A stretch of 53,068 bases of DNA from assembly GCA_945903605.1 (NCBI GenBank), contig CAMDOH010000008.1, positions 1 through 53,068 of the forward strand, read 5' to 3'. A program made the translations under genes and the position numbers. Below, piece after piece: positions 41,282 to 49,392 of this stretch; position 1 is the first letter of the stretch; each line of letters opens with the position of its first letter. The notes under the pieces were generated by a model. That model did no database searches. It worked only from the letters and a program-made list of their open reading frames with translations, and was not told where the DNA came from. The DNA comes from Akkermansia muciniphila (GTDB lineage: Bacteria > Verrucomicrobiota > Verrucomicrobiia > Limisphaerales > UBA1100).

Positions 41282-42310
41282 TCAGTAGTAATGAAAAGTG
41301 AAACGGATGCGGCGCGTTTCTCCGCCGGCTTCTTCTTTCATGGCTTCGGGCCATTGGCCGTACGGGGCGGGTTTGGTGATGGATCGTAAACACATGAATG
41401 CCTCGACCTCGTGTGTGACGCCGTCGACAATGGTGGCATCGTCAATTCGTCCGTCGGACTTGAGCTTGAATTCAATGGCGACAGTGCATTGGTGAACGGA
41501 ACCGCCAGCTCTGCGACGTTCTTCGATGAGGAAGTACCACTGGTGTTGCACAGCGGCGACGAGTTTAGAGTCGTACTCTCCAAAGTTGCTGCCTGCGACA
41601 TCGAATGCCAATTTTCCAAGGCGGGGCGCACCGCCCGGCTGGCGAATGGTTTCACCCGCAGTCAGCGTGCGAGGCAATGCGGCAATGGCTTCTTTCAGTG
41701 ATGGGGGACTTAGTGATTCGGGTTTGGTGACAGCGAGGGCTGTTTTGATGGGTGGCGTTGGCGGTTTTGTGACGGCAGGCGGATTGTTGGCGATTGGCTT
41801 GACTGACTTTGGTGGGTCGAGTTTGGCAATGGTTTGAGTTGGCTGCAGCGGTTCTGGTTTGATGACAGATGGAGAAGGTTGCAATGGCTCAGATGGTTTG
41901 ATCGCGACAGGCTTTGGTGTGACTGTCGGTTTTACTGACTCGACGATTCTTGGGATGATTGTCTGGCCGACCTTGCTCTCGGGAGTTGTGGATTTTGTGG
42001 TTGAGGGATTCGGCGAGGCGGCGAGTGTGTTCTGAGCCGCGTAGAATTTTGTATTTTCGGGTTTCGAGGTTGAAACTGTGGCGGGATCGACATCGACAAA
42101 TACGAGCGCCTTCTTTTGCAAATCGGGTGTGATCGCAGGTGGCGGTTCGGGGAGGATGGCTGCTGTGATGCGGTCAAGCAGCGGTATTCGGATGTCAAGT
42201 TTTTGACTGATCTCCCAAGCGCCGTAGGCAGTGAGATGGACGATGAGAGAAAAAACCAATGCCCAATTGTATTGGTTGGCCACTTCAGTTACTGCAGGTT
42301 TCGCCACCAT
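41282..42310 (-). CDS. tonB: TonB-like energy transducer with long proline-rich linker
   Basis: This 342-residue protein has an N-terminal membrane anchor (NWALVFSLIVHLTAYGAW; the SxxxH pattern SLIVH is conserved in TonB), then a long Pro/Lys/Thr/Ser-rich spacer of about 150 residues. The spacer repeats units such as KPSEPLQPSP, KPEPLQPTQ and PPAVTKPPTPP. A C-terminal TonB-type domain follows, with IEFKLKSDGRIDDATIVDG and RIRFTFHYY. It transmits proton-motive force to outer-membrane receptors, whose genes are not in this window. ATG at 42308-42310 is used; a GTG lies three codons earlier. It is first in a tonB-exbB-exbD-aldolase operon. Confidence 0.85.
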   Translation of the reverse strand: MVAKPAVTEVANQYNWALVFSLIVHLTAYGAWEISQKLDIRIPLLDRITAAILPEPPPAITPDLQKKALVFVDVDPATVSTSKPENTKFYAAQNTLAASPNPSTTKSTTPESKVGQTIIPRIVESVKPTVTPKPVAIKPSEPLQPSPSVIKPEPLQPTQTIAKLDPPKSVKPIANNPPAVTKPPTPPIKTALAVTKPESLSPPSLKEAIAALPRTLTAGETIRQPGGAPRLGKLAFDVAGSNFGEYDSKLVAAVQHQWYFLIEERRRAGGSVHQCTVAIEFKLKSDGRIDDATIVDGVTHEVEAFMCLRSITKPAPYGQWPEAMKEEAGGETRRIRFTFHYY

Positions 42311-42358
42311 CCTCGTCACAAGATAATCAATTTACACCGTGATTTCCAATCAATTGTT

Positions 42359-43753
42359 TCAGATTGAGGAGACTTCGAGATGTTTGGGAACGATGACGTT
42401 TGCATGGGGTTTCAGTCGCCGGAGAGTTTCTCCAAAGGCGAGCGCCTGCGATTCTTCGCCGTGGATGACGTGAATGGTTTTGATGTTTCCCGTGAGTGAC
42501 CGGACGTAGTCGGAAAGTTCGCTGGAGTCGGCATGGCCGGAGAACGCATCGATTTTGGCGATCTGCGCGCGGACTTCCACTGGCTCGCCAAAAATGTTCA
42601 CTGGTGATTTCCCAGCGAGGATCTGAGAGCCGAGTGTGTGCTCGGCGCAATAGCCAACGAACATAACGAGGTTGGCCGGATTACCGATGTTGTTCTTCAA
42701 ATGATGCCGGATTCGGCCAGCCTCGCACATGCCCGATGCGCTAATGATGATCGCGGCACCCTTCAGCTCGTTGAGCTTCATCGACTGCGATTGCTCGCGA
42801 ATGTAGGTAAGTCCTTCCATGCCGAACGGATTGGATTTCTCGCGCAGAAATTTATATGTCTGCTCATTGAAACATTCTGAATGGAGTCGAAACACCTCGG
42901 TTGCGTTCACACTGAGCGGGCTATCGACAAAGATGGGCACTGGCGGGAGTCGTCCGGCTTCGGCCATCTGATTCAGAATATAGACAATGGTCTGTGTGCG
43001 ACCGACGGAAAAGGCTGGGATGATGATCTTGCCATTTCGCGCGATGGTTTCGCAGATGAGTCGCTCAAACTCCGCCTGTACCGAAGTGATCTCGGCATGC
43101 TCACGCCCTCCGTAGGTGCTTTCAATCATCAGCGCATCGACGTTTTCCACGGACTGCGGATCGCGGAGTATTGTGCTTTTGCCACGGCCAATATCGCCGG
43201 TAAAAAGCCAGCGAAATTTGCGGCGACCTTCCTGAATATCAAGTACCACTTGGGCGGAACCGAGGATGTGTCCGGCATCACGAAAGGTGAGATGGACTCC
43301 ATCGGCAATGGGGATTGATCGATCGTAGTTGATGGCGACAAATTGCCTGACCGCCAGCTCGGCATCCGTCGCCGAATAAAGCGGCTCAACTGGCGGCAGT
43401 CCTTTTCTCGCTCTTTTCTTGGAGATGTATTCCGCGTCGGAAATCTGAATGTGCGCGGAGTCCTCCAACATGATCGCTGCGAGATCGCGAGTGGCGAATG
43501 TGCAGTAGATATTTCCCTTGTACCCGGCACGGCAGAGTGTCGGGAAATTTCCGCAGTGGTCGATATGAGCGTGGCTGAGGATGGCGACATCGATCGATTT
43601 GGGATCGTATGGAATCTGGCGGTTGCGTGCGAAAGATTCTTCGCGTTGGCCTTGGAAAAGTCCGCACTCGACTAGAATCCGCTTGCCGTTGACTTCGAGA
43701 AGGTAATTCGACCCAGTAGTGGTGCGCGCTCCACCGAAGAATTGAATCCTCAT
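42359..43753 (-). CDS. MBL-fold beta-CASP ribonuclease-like protein with RMMBL domain
   Basis: This 464-residue protein begins MRIQFFGGARTTTGSNYLLE. The metallo-beta-lactamase signature AILSHAHIDHCGNFP gives zinc ligands His61, His63, Asp65 and His66. A beta-CASP insert (about 200-330, with YGGREHAEITSVQ) follows, then HHLKNNIGNPANLVMFVGYC and the RMMBL C-terminus with DAFSGHADSSELSDYV. This is the CPSF73/YSH1-like bacterial group of predicted RNA endo-/exonucleases; the catalytic motifs look complete. Cleavage preference is unknown. ATG at 43753 is used because family similarity starts there; the frame extends to 43822. It is 20 bases from the divergent apaG start. Confidence 0.88.
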   Translation of the reverse strand: MRIQFFGGARTTTGSNYLLEVNGKRILVECGLFQGQREESFARNRQIPYDPKSIDVAILSHAHIDHCGNFPTLCRAGYKGNIYCTFATRDLAAIMLEDSAHIQISDAEYISKKRARKGLPPVEPLYSATDAELAVRQFVAINYDRSIPIADGVHLTFRDAGHILGSAQVVLDIQEGRRKFRWLFTGDIGRGKSTILRDPQSVENVDALMIESTYGGREHAEITSVQAEFERLICETIARNGKIIIPAFSVGRTQTIVYILNQMAEAGRLPPVPIFVDSPLSVNATEVFRLHSECFNEQTYKFLREKSNPFGMEGLTYIREQSQSMKLNELKGAAIIISASGMCEAGRIRHHLKNNIGNPANLVMFVGYCAEHTLGSQILAGKSPVNIFGEPVEVRAQIAKIDAFSGHADSSELSDYVRSLTGNIKTIHVIHGEESQALAFGETLRRLKPHANVIVPKHLEVSSI

Positions 43754-43773
43754 TGAATGAAGCATGGGTTGAC

Positions 43774-44190
43774 ATGCAAGGATGTCGAGTTCAGAACATT
43801 TACCAGCAATCTGTGGAAACAATTTCTGAACCAGCCGGACTGAAGGTGACGGTCGATCGCGTCGAGTATCAAGTCGGCGCGAACACGCCTGTCGAGTCGC
43901 CTCATTGCTTTGCCTATTTCATCAGCATCCACAACGACACGGAGGGCTTGATCCAGATTCTCGGTCGAAAATGGGTCGTGCGAAGTGATGATGGACAGGT
44001 GATCGCTGTGGAGGGCGATGGGGTTGTCGGACAATTCCCAGACATTCTTCCGGGCGAAAAATTCAGCTACAACAGTTACCATCTACTTTCGGGGCGTTCC
44101 GCACTGGCTGAGGGAAGTTACATAGGCCGCGATGGCGATGGTCAACGGGTTCGTGTGCGAATTCCCGCATTCGAAATGCGCGTGCCTTAA
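43774..44190 (+). CDS. apaG: ApaG-domain protein
   Basis: This 138-residue FN3-like protein has the ApaG features: GLKVTVDRVEYQV-type N-terminal strands, HCFAYFISIHNDTEG, LGRKWVVRSDDGQVIAVEGDGVVGQFPDILPGEKFSY split as GRKWVVRSDDG and GDGVVGQFPDILPGEKF, and the C-terminal RIPAFEMRV. ApaG is widespread and of unclear role, implicated in Co2+/Mg2+ resistance and in nucleotide metabolism (ApaH linkage in enterobacteria). It sits alone here, divergent from the MBL gene and convergent with the thioredoxin gene. Confidence 0.9.
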   Translation: MQGCRVQNIYQQSVETISEPAGLKVTVDRVEYQVGANTPVESPHCFAYFISIHNDTEGLIQILGRKWVVRSDDGQVIAVEGDGVVGQFPDILPGEKFSYNSYHLLSGRSALAEGSYIGRDGDGQRVRVRIPAFEMRVP

Positions 44191-44205
44191 TCGGGCACCG
44201 GCAGC

Positions 44206-44970
44206 TCACTTCTCCGAAAGGAGATTCTCGATTTTCTTAGTGAGATCTTCGCGGGCATCCATATCGCGCAGTTTGCCCTGCTTGTCCACAAGCCACATGG
44301 CGGGGAGGCTGTCGATGGCGAAGTCCTTTGCGATTTTGTTTTGCCAGCCCAAGCCGTCAAAATACTGCGGCCAAGTCATGCCGTTCTCTTTCACAAAGCG
44401 GCGCAGCGTGTCCTCTTTTTTATCGAGTGAAATGCCGACGATCTCAAAACCTTGCTTACGATATTTCTCGTAGGCAGCTTTGACGTTGGGCAGTTCTGCC
44501 ACGCAAGGGCCGCACCATGTGGCCCAGAAATCCACGAGCACCACTTTGCCTTTCATCGCAGCAAGATCGACCTTCGATTCGTCGAGGGCTACAAATTTGA
44601 GAGGGACCGGCTTGCCAAGGGATTCAAATTTTCTGAGTTGGGCCTCTGCAGTCTCTCGGATGTCTTTGTTCGTGTTTTTTGAAAGCTCAACAAGGATGAC
44701 CTTTGCTTTTTCAGCGGGGAGATTCACGGCCAGATCCAGCAGCATGGAGTCCACTCGCTCATCCTTTGGAAATTCTTTCTTCAATTGGCGGATGCCCAGT
44801 AACGCTTCGGCCAGCATGGCATCTTTGCCTTCCTTCCGTTTCTCGCCGACCGCAGTGAAAATCTCTTTCGCGCGCTGTTCAAACGTTGGCGCGGGTTTCT
44901 TGTCTTCGGCGGTGGTATTGAAAGCCACAGTGATGGCGGCCAGTGCAGCGAAGATGAATTTCTTATTCAT
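44206..44970 (-). CDS. exported TlpA-like thiol:disulfide (redoxin) protein
   Basis: This 254-residue protein has a signal peptide (MNKKFIFAALAAITVAFNTTA), then a helical region (about 25-120) and a C-terminal thioredoxin domain with GKVVLVDFWATWCGPC (Cys153/Cys156). The thioredoxin part continues VAELPNVKAAYEKYRKQGFE and SLPAMWLVDKQGKLRD with the cis-Pro loop. This is the TlpA/ResA-type architecture, so a periplasmic reductant for cytochrome c or envelope proteins is likely. ATG at 44968-44970 is chosen; upstream codons to 45021 lack the signal pattern. The helical N-terminal domain may be a partner-binding module. Confidence 0.88.
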   Translation of the reverse strand: MNKKFIFAALAAITVAFNTTAEDKKPAPTFEQRAKEIFTAVGEKRKEGKDAMLAEALLGIRQLKKEFPKDERVDSMLLDLAVNLPAEKAKVILVELSKNTNKDIRETAEAQLRKFESLGKPVPLKFVALDESKVDLAAMKGKVVLVDFWATWCGPCVAELPNVKAAYEKYRKQGFEIVGISLDKKEDTLRRFVKENGMTWPQYFDGLGWQNKIAKDFAIDSLPAMWLVDKQGKLRDMDAREDLTKKIENLLSEK

Positions 44971-45017
44971 TGGGCAACTATATCGGCGAGCCAAACCGTG
45001 GCAAGAACGTACTCTAA

Positions 45018-45629
45018 TCAACAGGCTTGTTCCTTCAATCTACGGAAAGCGATGCGTGTTGACTCCAAGTGGAGCGCACAAGGTTCCCAGCATGGAATGC
45101 AGGATTTTGACTCGACTAAATCCGTCGTGAGATTGCCCACCGTCCATCGCCGTTGCCGAATGCAGCGCTTGCTGGCGCAGCAATGGCGAGTGACATCTGC
45201 AGCTTGTTCATCAGTCAACTTTGCAGTGACTCGGTACATGCCTGATTGTCGTGAGGTGAATTCGGTGAAATGCGTTGGTTTGCCAGTGCCATTTGTTGCG
45301 GAAAACCAATCCGCTGCAGCGCCGGGATAAATGCAATCTAACGTTTCAAACAATGCCGCTGCGGTCGTAACAATGCAGGTCCAGCCGCGTTTCATTGTCG
45401 GTGCAGTGCGAAGTGGGCGAAAGACGCCATCGGTGTCGAATTGAAACCAGTGGCGCAACTCAGGCGAATTCAGCTTGCGCAATTCAGTGATGAGGCGAGA
45501 GCGGTCGGAATGATGTCGAACCTCAAAAGATTTTCCGATACGAGAGATGATCATTTCACCAAAGGTAAATTCTGGTGCAATCGCAATGTCGAGCGCTGCG
45601 TGGATGGGATTGATAAACGTCGCAGACAA
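45018..45629 (-). CDS. Cys-rich protein of unknown function, possible metal or Fe-S binder
   Basis: This is a protein of about 203 residues that I do not recognise with certainty. It has a compact N-terminal part and a C-terminal Cys cluster: HCCASKRCIRQRRW followed by SCIPCWEPCALHLE, giving six cysteines in about 40 residues. The spacing could bind an Fe-S cluster or zinc; a resemblance to the Cys-rich tail of DR2241-type proteins is a weak impression only. It starts close behind the mscS stop (45634) on the same strand. TTG at 45629 is chosen to avoid the 50-base overlap required by the TTG at 45683. No partner gene indicates a pathway. Confidence 0.6.
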   Translation of the reverse strand: MSATFINPIHAALDIAIAPEFTFGEMIISRIGKSFEVRHHSDRSRLITELRKLNSPELRHWFQFDTDGVFRPLRTAPTMKRGWTCIVTTAAALFETLDCIYPGAAADWFSATNGTGKPTHFTEFTSRQSGMYRVTAKLTDEQAADVTRHCCASKRCIRQRRWTVGNLTTDLVESKSCIPCWEPCALHLESTRIAFRRLKEQAC

Positions 45630-45633
45630 AAGA

Positions 45634-46878
45634 TCAGGCAGGTTTGATTTCTTTGAGATAGACCGTTTGTGTGGGGAAGGCAAATTCGAGTTTTGCAGCG
45701 TCGAATCTGTTTTTGAGTGCGAGGTTCATCTCTTGCAGGTCGGCGAGCTGAGCAGGGTGAAAGTTGCCTTGCCACCAATGGATCACTTGCAGGTTCAGTG
45801 AGGTGGTTTCGAATTTATTGAAAGTGACGAGCAAGTCATGAGTCTTCGGATGTTTTCGGAACACTTCGTCAATTATGCGGATGGCCTCGCGGATTCGAGA
45901 TTCGGGAGTGTCGTAGGTCAATCCGATGTTCATGACGGTTCGGATGGTCGGTCTTCCGCTGATGTTGATGACGGTTGTGCTGGCCATCGTTTTGTTTGGC
46001 ACGGTAATGAGGTGCCCGTCCAAATGCCGGATTCGCGTGCTGCGAAGGCCGATGTTTTCCACGTGGCCTTCGTGCTGTTCGAATCGGATTTGATCACCCA
46101 CTTGAAATGGTTTGTCCAAAAAAATGGAGGCGGCACCAAAGAGATTGCCCAAGGAATCCTGCGCGCCAAGGCCAAGTGCCAACCCACCGATGGAGAGTGA
46201 TGCGAGAAGACTGGTGATGTTCATTCCCATGTTTTGCATCGTCACGAGCAAACCAATCACAACGACGAACGCTCTTAAAATCTTTTTGAGAATCGGAAAG
46301 AACTGCTGCGCCATTGATTTATCCACGTCCTTATCCAAACGCTCGCGCCAAATGGAAAGAAGCAGGTCGACCAGCTTGATCGACAAATAAATTAACGATC
46401 CGGCGACGATTAACTGAAGCGCCTTCGAGATCCATTTCTCTGCCCAGTCCGGCCAAGGAAAAAAATCGAGGCTAATCTGAAGCAGAAGAACGAAGATGAG
46501 AACTTTTACTGGGCCGGCTAATAGATCCAACAACAGGTCGTCGTACGGAGAATCCGTTTTCTTGACGAGCCGCTTGAAATAACCGCGCGCCAATAGGTCG
46601 ATGACTTTCGCCAGGAGTATCGCAATGACTACGTAAACCAAAAAGGCGGCGTATTGCCAAAGCTCGATACCGAAGAGTTGGTTGTTCTTCAAAGGTGGAT
46701 ACTGGTCGAGGCCGAAGGTGAGATGGAGTGGCGATGTAGAACCGATTATGTTATTGCTGGGTGGAATAAGTTCCTTCGTCGAGTTGGTTGTCTCGGCACT
46801 TGCCCACAGGGAAAAGCAAAGCAGGCAGCCTAGAAAGAGCAGGGATCCACGGTAGAATGTCTTAAATTCCATCCTCAT
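45634..46878 (-). CDS. MscS-family mechanosensitive channel
   Basis: This 414-residue membrane protein has an N-terminal signal or first helix (YRGSLLFLGCLLCFSLWASA), several further transmembrane segments, and the MscS core. The pore helix region has LLASLSIGGLALGLGAQDSLGNLFGA, read as ASLSIGGLALGLGAQDSLGN. The beta domain has FQVGDQIRFEQHEGHVENIGLRSTRIRHLDGHLITVPN, as VGDQIRFEQHEGHVENIGL, and the C-terminal domain follows. It should open on membrane tension and release osmolytes. Length is above E. coli MscS (286), so extra N-terminal helices are present. ATG at 46876-46878, with another ATG two codons later. Confidence 0.93.
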   Translation of the reverse strand: MRMEFKTFYRGSLLFLGCLLCFSLWASAETTNSTKELIPPSNNIIGSTSPLHLTFGLDQYPPLKNNQLFGIELWQYAAFLVYVVIAILLAKVIDLLARGYFKRLVKKTDSPYDDLLLDLLAGPVKVLIFVLLLQISLDFFPWPDWAEKWISKALQLIVAGSLIYLSIKLVDLLLSIWRERLDKDVDKSMAQQFFPILKKILRAFVVVIGLLVTMQNMGMNITSLLASLSIGGLALGLGAQDSLGNLFGAASIFLDKPFQVGDQIRFEQHEGHVENIGLRSTRIRHLDGHLITVPNKTMASTTVINISGRPTIRTVMNIGLTYDTPESRIREAIRIIDEVFRKHPKTHDLLVTFNKFETTSLNLQVIHWWQGNFHPAQLADLQEMNLALKNRFDAAKLEFAFPTQTVYLKEIKPA

Positions 46879-46943
46879 GATTGCGGATTTAGCAATGTCT
46901 CTCGTTTCGGGACAAGCATTTCGTATTCGCGCTTCAAACGCAA

Positions 46944-48284
46944 TTGGGTGAATTGCGTATAGCTGATATCAATCGATTCAGCTTTGCTCCAGCCCCAACG
47001 CTGATTAAAACTCCGTCCGTGGAGTCTGGGTTGTCGCCGAATCTTTGGATGGTACTTCCGTTTCTCGCGTTGCTCATTGCAATTGCGACGGGTCCATTAT
47101 TTTTTCCCCATTGGTGGCTTCGGCATTATCCGAAGCTGGCCATTGGCCTCGGGTCCGTCACAATCGCCTATTACATATTCGGACTTCACGCGGCACCTCG
47201 TGTGCTTCACACGGCTCAAGAATATGTGAGCTTCATCACGTTGATCGGATCGCTCTTTGTTGTCTCCGGTGGAATCCACATCCATGTCAAAGACGAGTCG
47301 ACCCCGCTGGCGAACACACTGTTCCTATTATTTGGCGCAATCATCGCAAATCTGATCGGCACAACCGGCGCATCGATGATCCTCATCCGTCCGTGGCTGC
47401 GCATGAACAAATCTCGAGTCGATGCGCATCACATTGTCTTTTTCATTTTTATCGTATCGAATGTTGGAGGCGGTCTGACGCCGATTGGTGATCCGCCACT
47501 ATTTTTGGGATTTCTCAAAGGCGTGCCTTTCATGTGGGTTCTCAAGAACTGCTGGCCAATGTGGCTCTGCGCAATCGGCGTGTTGCTGGCTATTTTCTAC
47601 GCAATGGATCAGCGAAGTTTTGTGCGTGGCCCAGTCGCCGTCCTTGAAGTTAAAAAACGGTCAGAGGATAAATGGAAAGTCGATGGATCAACCAATTTAG
47701 TTTTTCTAGCTGTCATCCTCGCTTCGGTCTTCATCGACAAACCACTATTCCTGCGAGAAGCAATCATGATCACGGCAGCAGTCGCTTCCTACTTTGTCAC
47801 ATCGAAAACAATTCATGCGGCGAACGAGTTTAATTTTCATCCCATCCGCGAAGTCGCAATTCTTTTCGTTGGAATCTTTGCAACCATGTTGCCCGCGCTT
47901 GATTGGCTTGGGTCGAATGCAAAATCATTTGGCAAGTTGGAACCGACGTTTTTCTACTGGGGATCAGGTTTGTTGAGTGGCGTCTTGGACAATGCGCCGA
48001 CCTATCTGAGTTTCTTCGAGGCTGCGAAAGGGATGTATGGCACATCAATTGGAACGGCGGAGTTGCTGCATAATCCTCAATTCGCAAGTCAGCTCGTAGC
48101 CATCAGCATCGGCGCCGTTTTCTTCGGCGCGAATACGTATATCGGCAACGGGCCTAATTTCATGGTGAAGTCCATCGCCGAGCACCAGAAAGTTCGCGTG
48201 CCGACATTTTTGGGCTACTTGAAATATACTTTCCTAATCCTAATGCCGGTCTGGACGCTTATCTGGTTTGTCTTCATCCGCTAA
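46944..48284 (+). CDS. nhaD: NhaD-type Na+/H+ antiporter (ion transporter superfamily)
   Basis: This protein of about 430 residues has about 12 hydrophobic segments and the ion-transporter hallmarks: ANLIGTTGASMILIRPWL, SNVGGGLTPIGDPPLFLGFLKG in two pieces (NVGGGLTPIGDPPLFLG), SGVLDNAPTYLSFFEAA and GAVFFGANTYIGNGPNFMVK. NhaD members exchange Na+ for H+. The start is uncertain: TTG 46944 is the longest; GTG at 47019 or ATG 47049 would begin just before the first membrane segment (WMVLPFLALLIAIATGPLFF). It is divergent from mscS with a 65-base gap, so both osmotic functions may share a promoter region. Confidence 0.9.
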   Translation: MGELRIADINRFSFAPAPTLIKTPSVESGLSPNLWMVLPFLALLIAIATGPLFFPHWWLRHYPKLAIGLGSVTIAYYIFGLHAAPRVLHTAQEYVSFITLIGSLFVVSGGIHIHVKDESTPLANTLFLLFGAIIANLIGTTGASMILIRPWLRMNKSRVDAHHIVFFIFIVSNVGGGLTPIGDPPLFLGFLKGVPFMWVLKNCWPMWLCAIGVLLAIFYAMDQRSFVRGPVAVLEVKKRSEDKWKVDGSTNLVFLAVILASVFIDKPLFLREAIMITAAVASYFVTSKTIHAANEFNFHPIREVAILFVGIFATMLPALDWLGSNAKSFGKLEPTFFYWGSGLLSGVLDNAPTYLSFFEAAKGMYGTSIGTAELLHNPQFASQLVAISIGAVFFGANTYIGNGPNFMVKSIAEHQKVRVPTFLGYLKYTFLILMPVWTLIWFVFIR

Positions 48285-48294
48285 CACTCGCACG

Positions 48295-48507
48295 TCAGCC
48301 ACCAGCAACAATTCGCACGATCTCCAATCGGTCATTCGGCTGTAGGAGACGGCTTGAGAATTCGGACGGAGCCACGGCTTCACCATTGTGTTCCACCACG
48401 ACACTGCGCGGGGGCAATTGCTGACTGAGTAAAAATGTTTCGATGGAGCAGGGAAGGGCGACTTGTTTTTTCTCGCCATTGGCGATGACGAGTCCGGTGG
48501 CAGACAT
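48295..48507 (-). CDS. thiS: sulfur carrier protein ThiS
   Basis: This 70-residue ubiquitin-like protein ends in the required Gly-Gly (IVRIVAGG), the site that is adenylated and thiocarboxylated before donating sulfur to the thiazole ring. The body includes VALPCSIETFLLSQQLPPRS and VVEHNGEAVAPSEFS, typical of ThiS. ATG 48505-48507 overlaps the stop of the metallophosphoesterase gene (ATGA). It is the last gene of a thiH-MPE-thiS operon, and the MoeB-rhodanese protein at 2.6 kb is a possible activating enzyme. No thiG or thiE is visible here. Confidence 0.9.
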   Translation of the reverse strand: MSATGLVIANGEKKQVALPCSIETFLLSQQLPPRSVVVEHNGEAVAPSEFSSRLLQPNDRLEIVRIVAGG

Positions 48508-49370
48508 CACACCTCCAAGATGCTGATCTCGGGACGACAATTCAGACGGACACCGTGCAGGTTGCCAACGCCTTTGGTGATATTCAACCAGCGGTCTTGA
48601 ATCTTGTGGAGTCCGCGGACATAGCGTTTATCGCGGACTGGGGCGAAGGGTGCGCCGATGCCCGGGAGATAAAGTTGTCCGCCATGTGTGTGACCGCTCA
48701 ACATCAAATCCCAACGGAACTCCATCAGTCGTTCTTTTGAATCCGGGTTATGCGAGAGAACAATGCGAGTGGCTCCTTCGCCAATCGCTTCGTTCAAGAC
48801 TTTGTCTGGCTCACATTCGTTATTCCAAATGTCGCCGAGGCCAGTCATCTCGATTGTGCGATTGCCAATGCGGATCTTTTTCATCCGGTTGTGAAGAAGT
48901 TGAACGCCGGATTGATCGAGAAGCGAACGTACCTGCTCACTACTGGAATATCCGAGCGAACGTCCGGCCCAAGTGCCGCCATCGTGATTGCCGAGACAGG
49001 CGAATGTGGGCGCGGCATCGGAAAGACTGCGCAGCGTGTCGGCGTAGTCTTCAAAACGGTTGTATTTCCACGTGATGAAATCGCCCGTGAGGCAAATGAG
49101 GTCGGGTTTGTGTTCTAGGCCGATCTCAAAGGCTCGTTCAAGATAACCGAGACTGACCACTCGAGATGCGTGCAGATCGGAGAGGTGCAGGATACGAATC
49201 GGCTCTAAATCGGGGGCGATTGGCAGCGAGCGCCGCGTCACTTCAATCCAGCCTGACTCCCAAAAGCGCATGTACGCTCCGGTGCCCACCATGCTGCCGA
49301 GAAACATTCCGGCGATGAAACGACGACGCGATTTGAATCCAGTCCAGAATTTGCGGGCGCGAATTAACAA
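48507..49370 (-). CDS. membrane-anchored metallophosphoesterase (YkuE/YaeI-like)
   Basis: This 287-residue protein has an N-terminal basic stretch and hydrophobic anchor (SRRRFIAGMFLGSMVGTGAY). The calcineurin-like dinuclear-metal site motifs are complete: LHLSDLHAS, CLTGDFITWK, CLGNHDGGTW, LSHNPDS and LSGHTHGGQLYLPG. The SRRRFIAG pattern may be a Tat-type or simple membrane signal; related YkuE proteins are Tat-exported. The reaction is phosphoester hydrolysis, possibly of lipid phosphates or nucleotides. TTG at 49370 is the start after the thiH stop; ATG 49307 is an alternative. It lies between thiH and thiS, which is unusual. Confidence 0.85.
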   Translation of the reverse strand: MLIRARKFWTGFKSRRRFIAGMFLGSMVGTGAYMRFWESGWIEVTRRSLPIAPDLEPIRILHLSDLHASRVVSLGYLERAFEIGLEHKPDLICLTGDFITWKYNRFEDYADTLRSLSDAAPTFACLGNHDGGTWAGRSLGYSSSEQVRSLLDQSGVQLLHNRMKKIRIGNRTIEMTGLGDIWNNECEPDKVLNEAIGEGATRIVLSHNPDSKERLMEFRWDLMLSGHTHGGQLYLPGIGAPFAPVRDKRYVRGLHKIQDRWLNITKGVGNLHGVRLNCRPEISILEV

Positions 49371-49392
49371 CGGGGCAAGATAGTCTGGAAAC

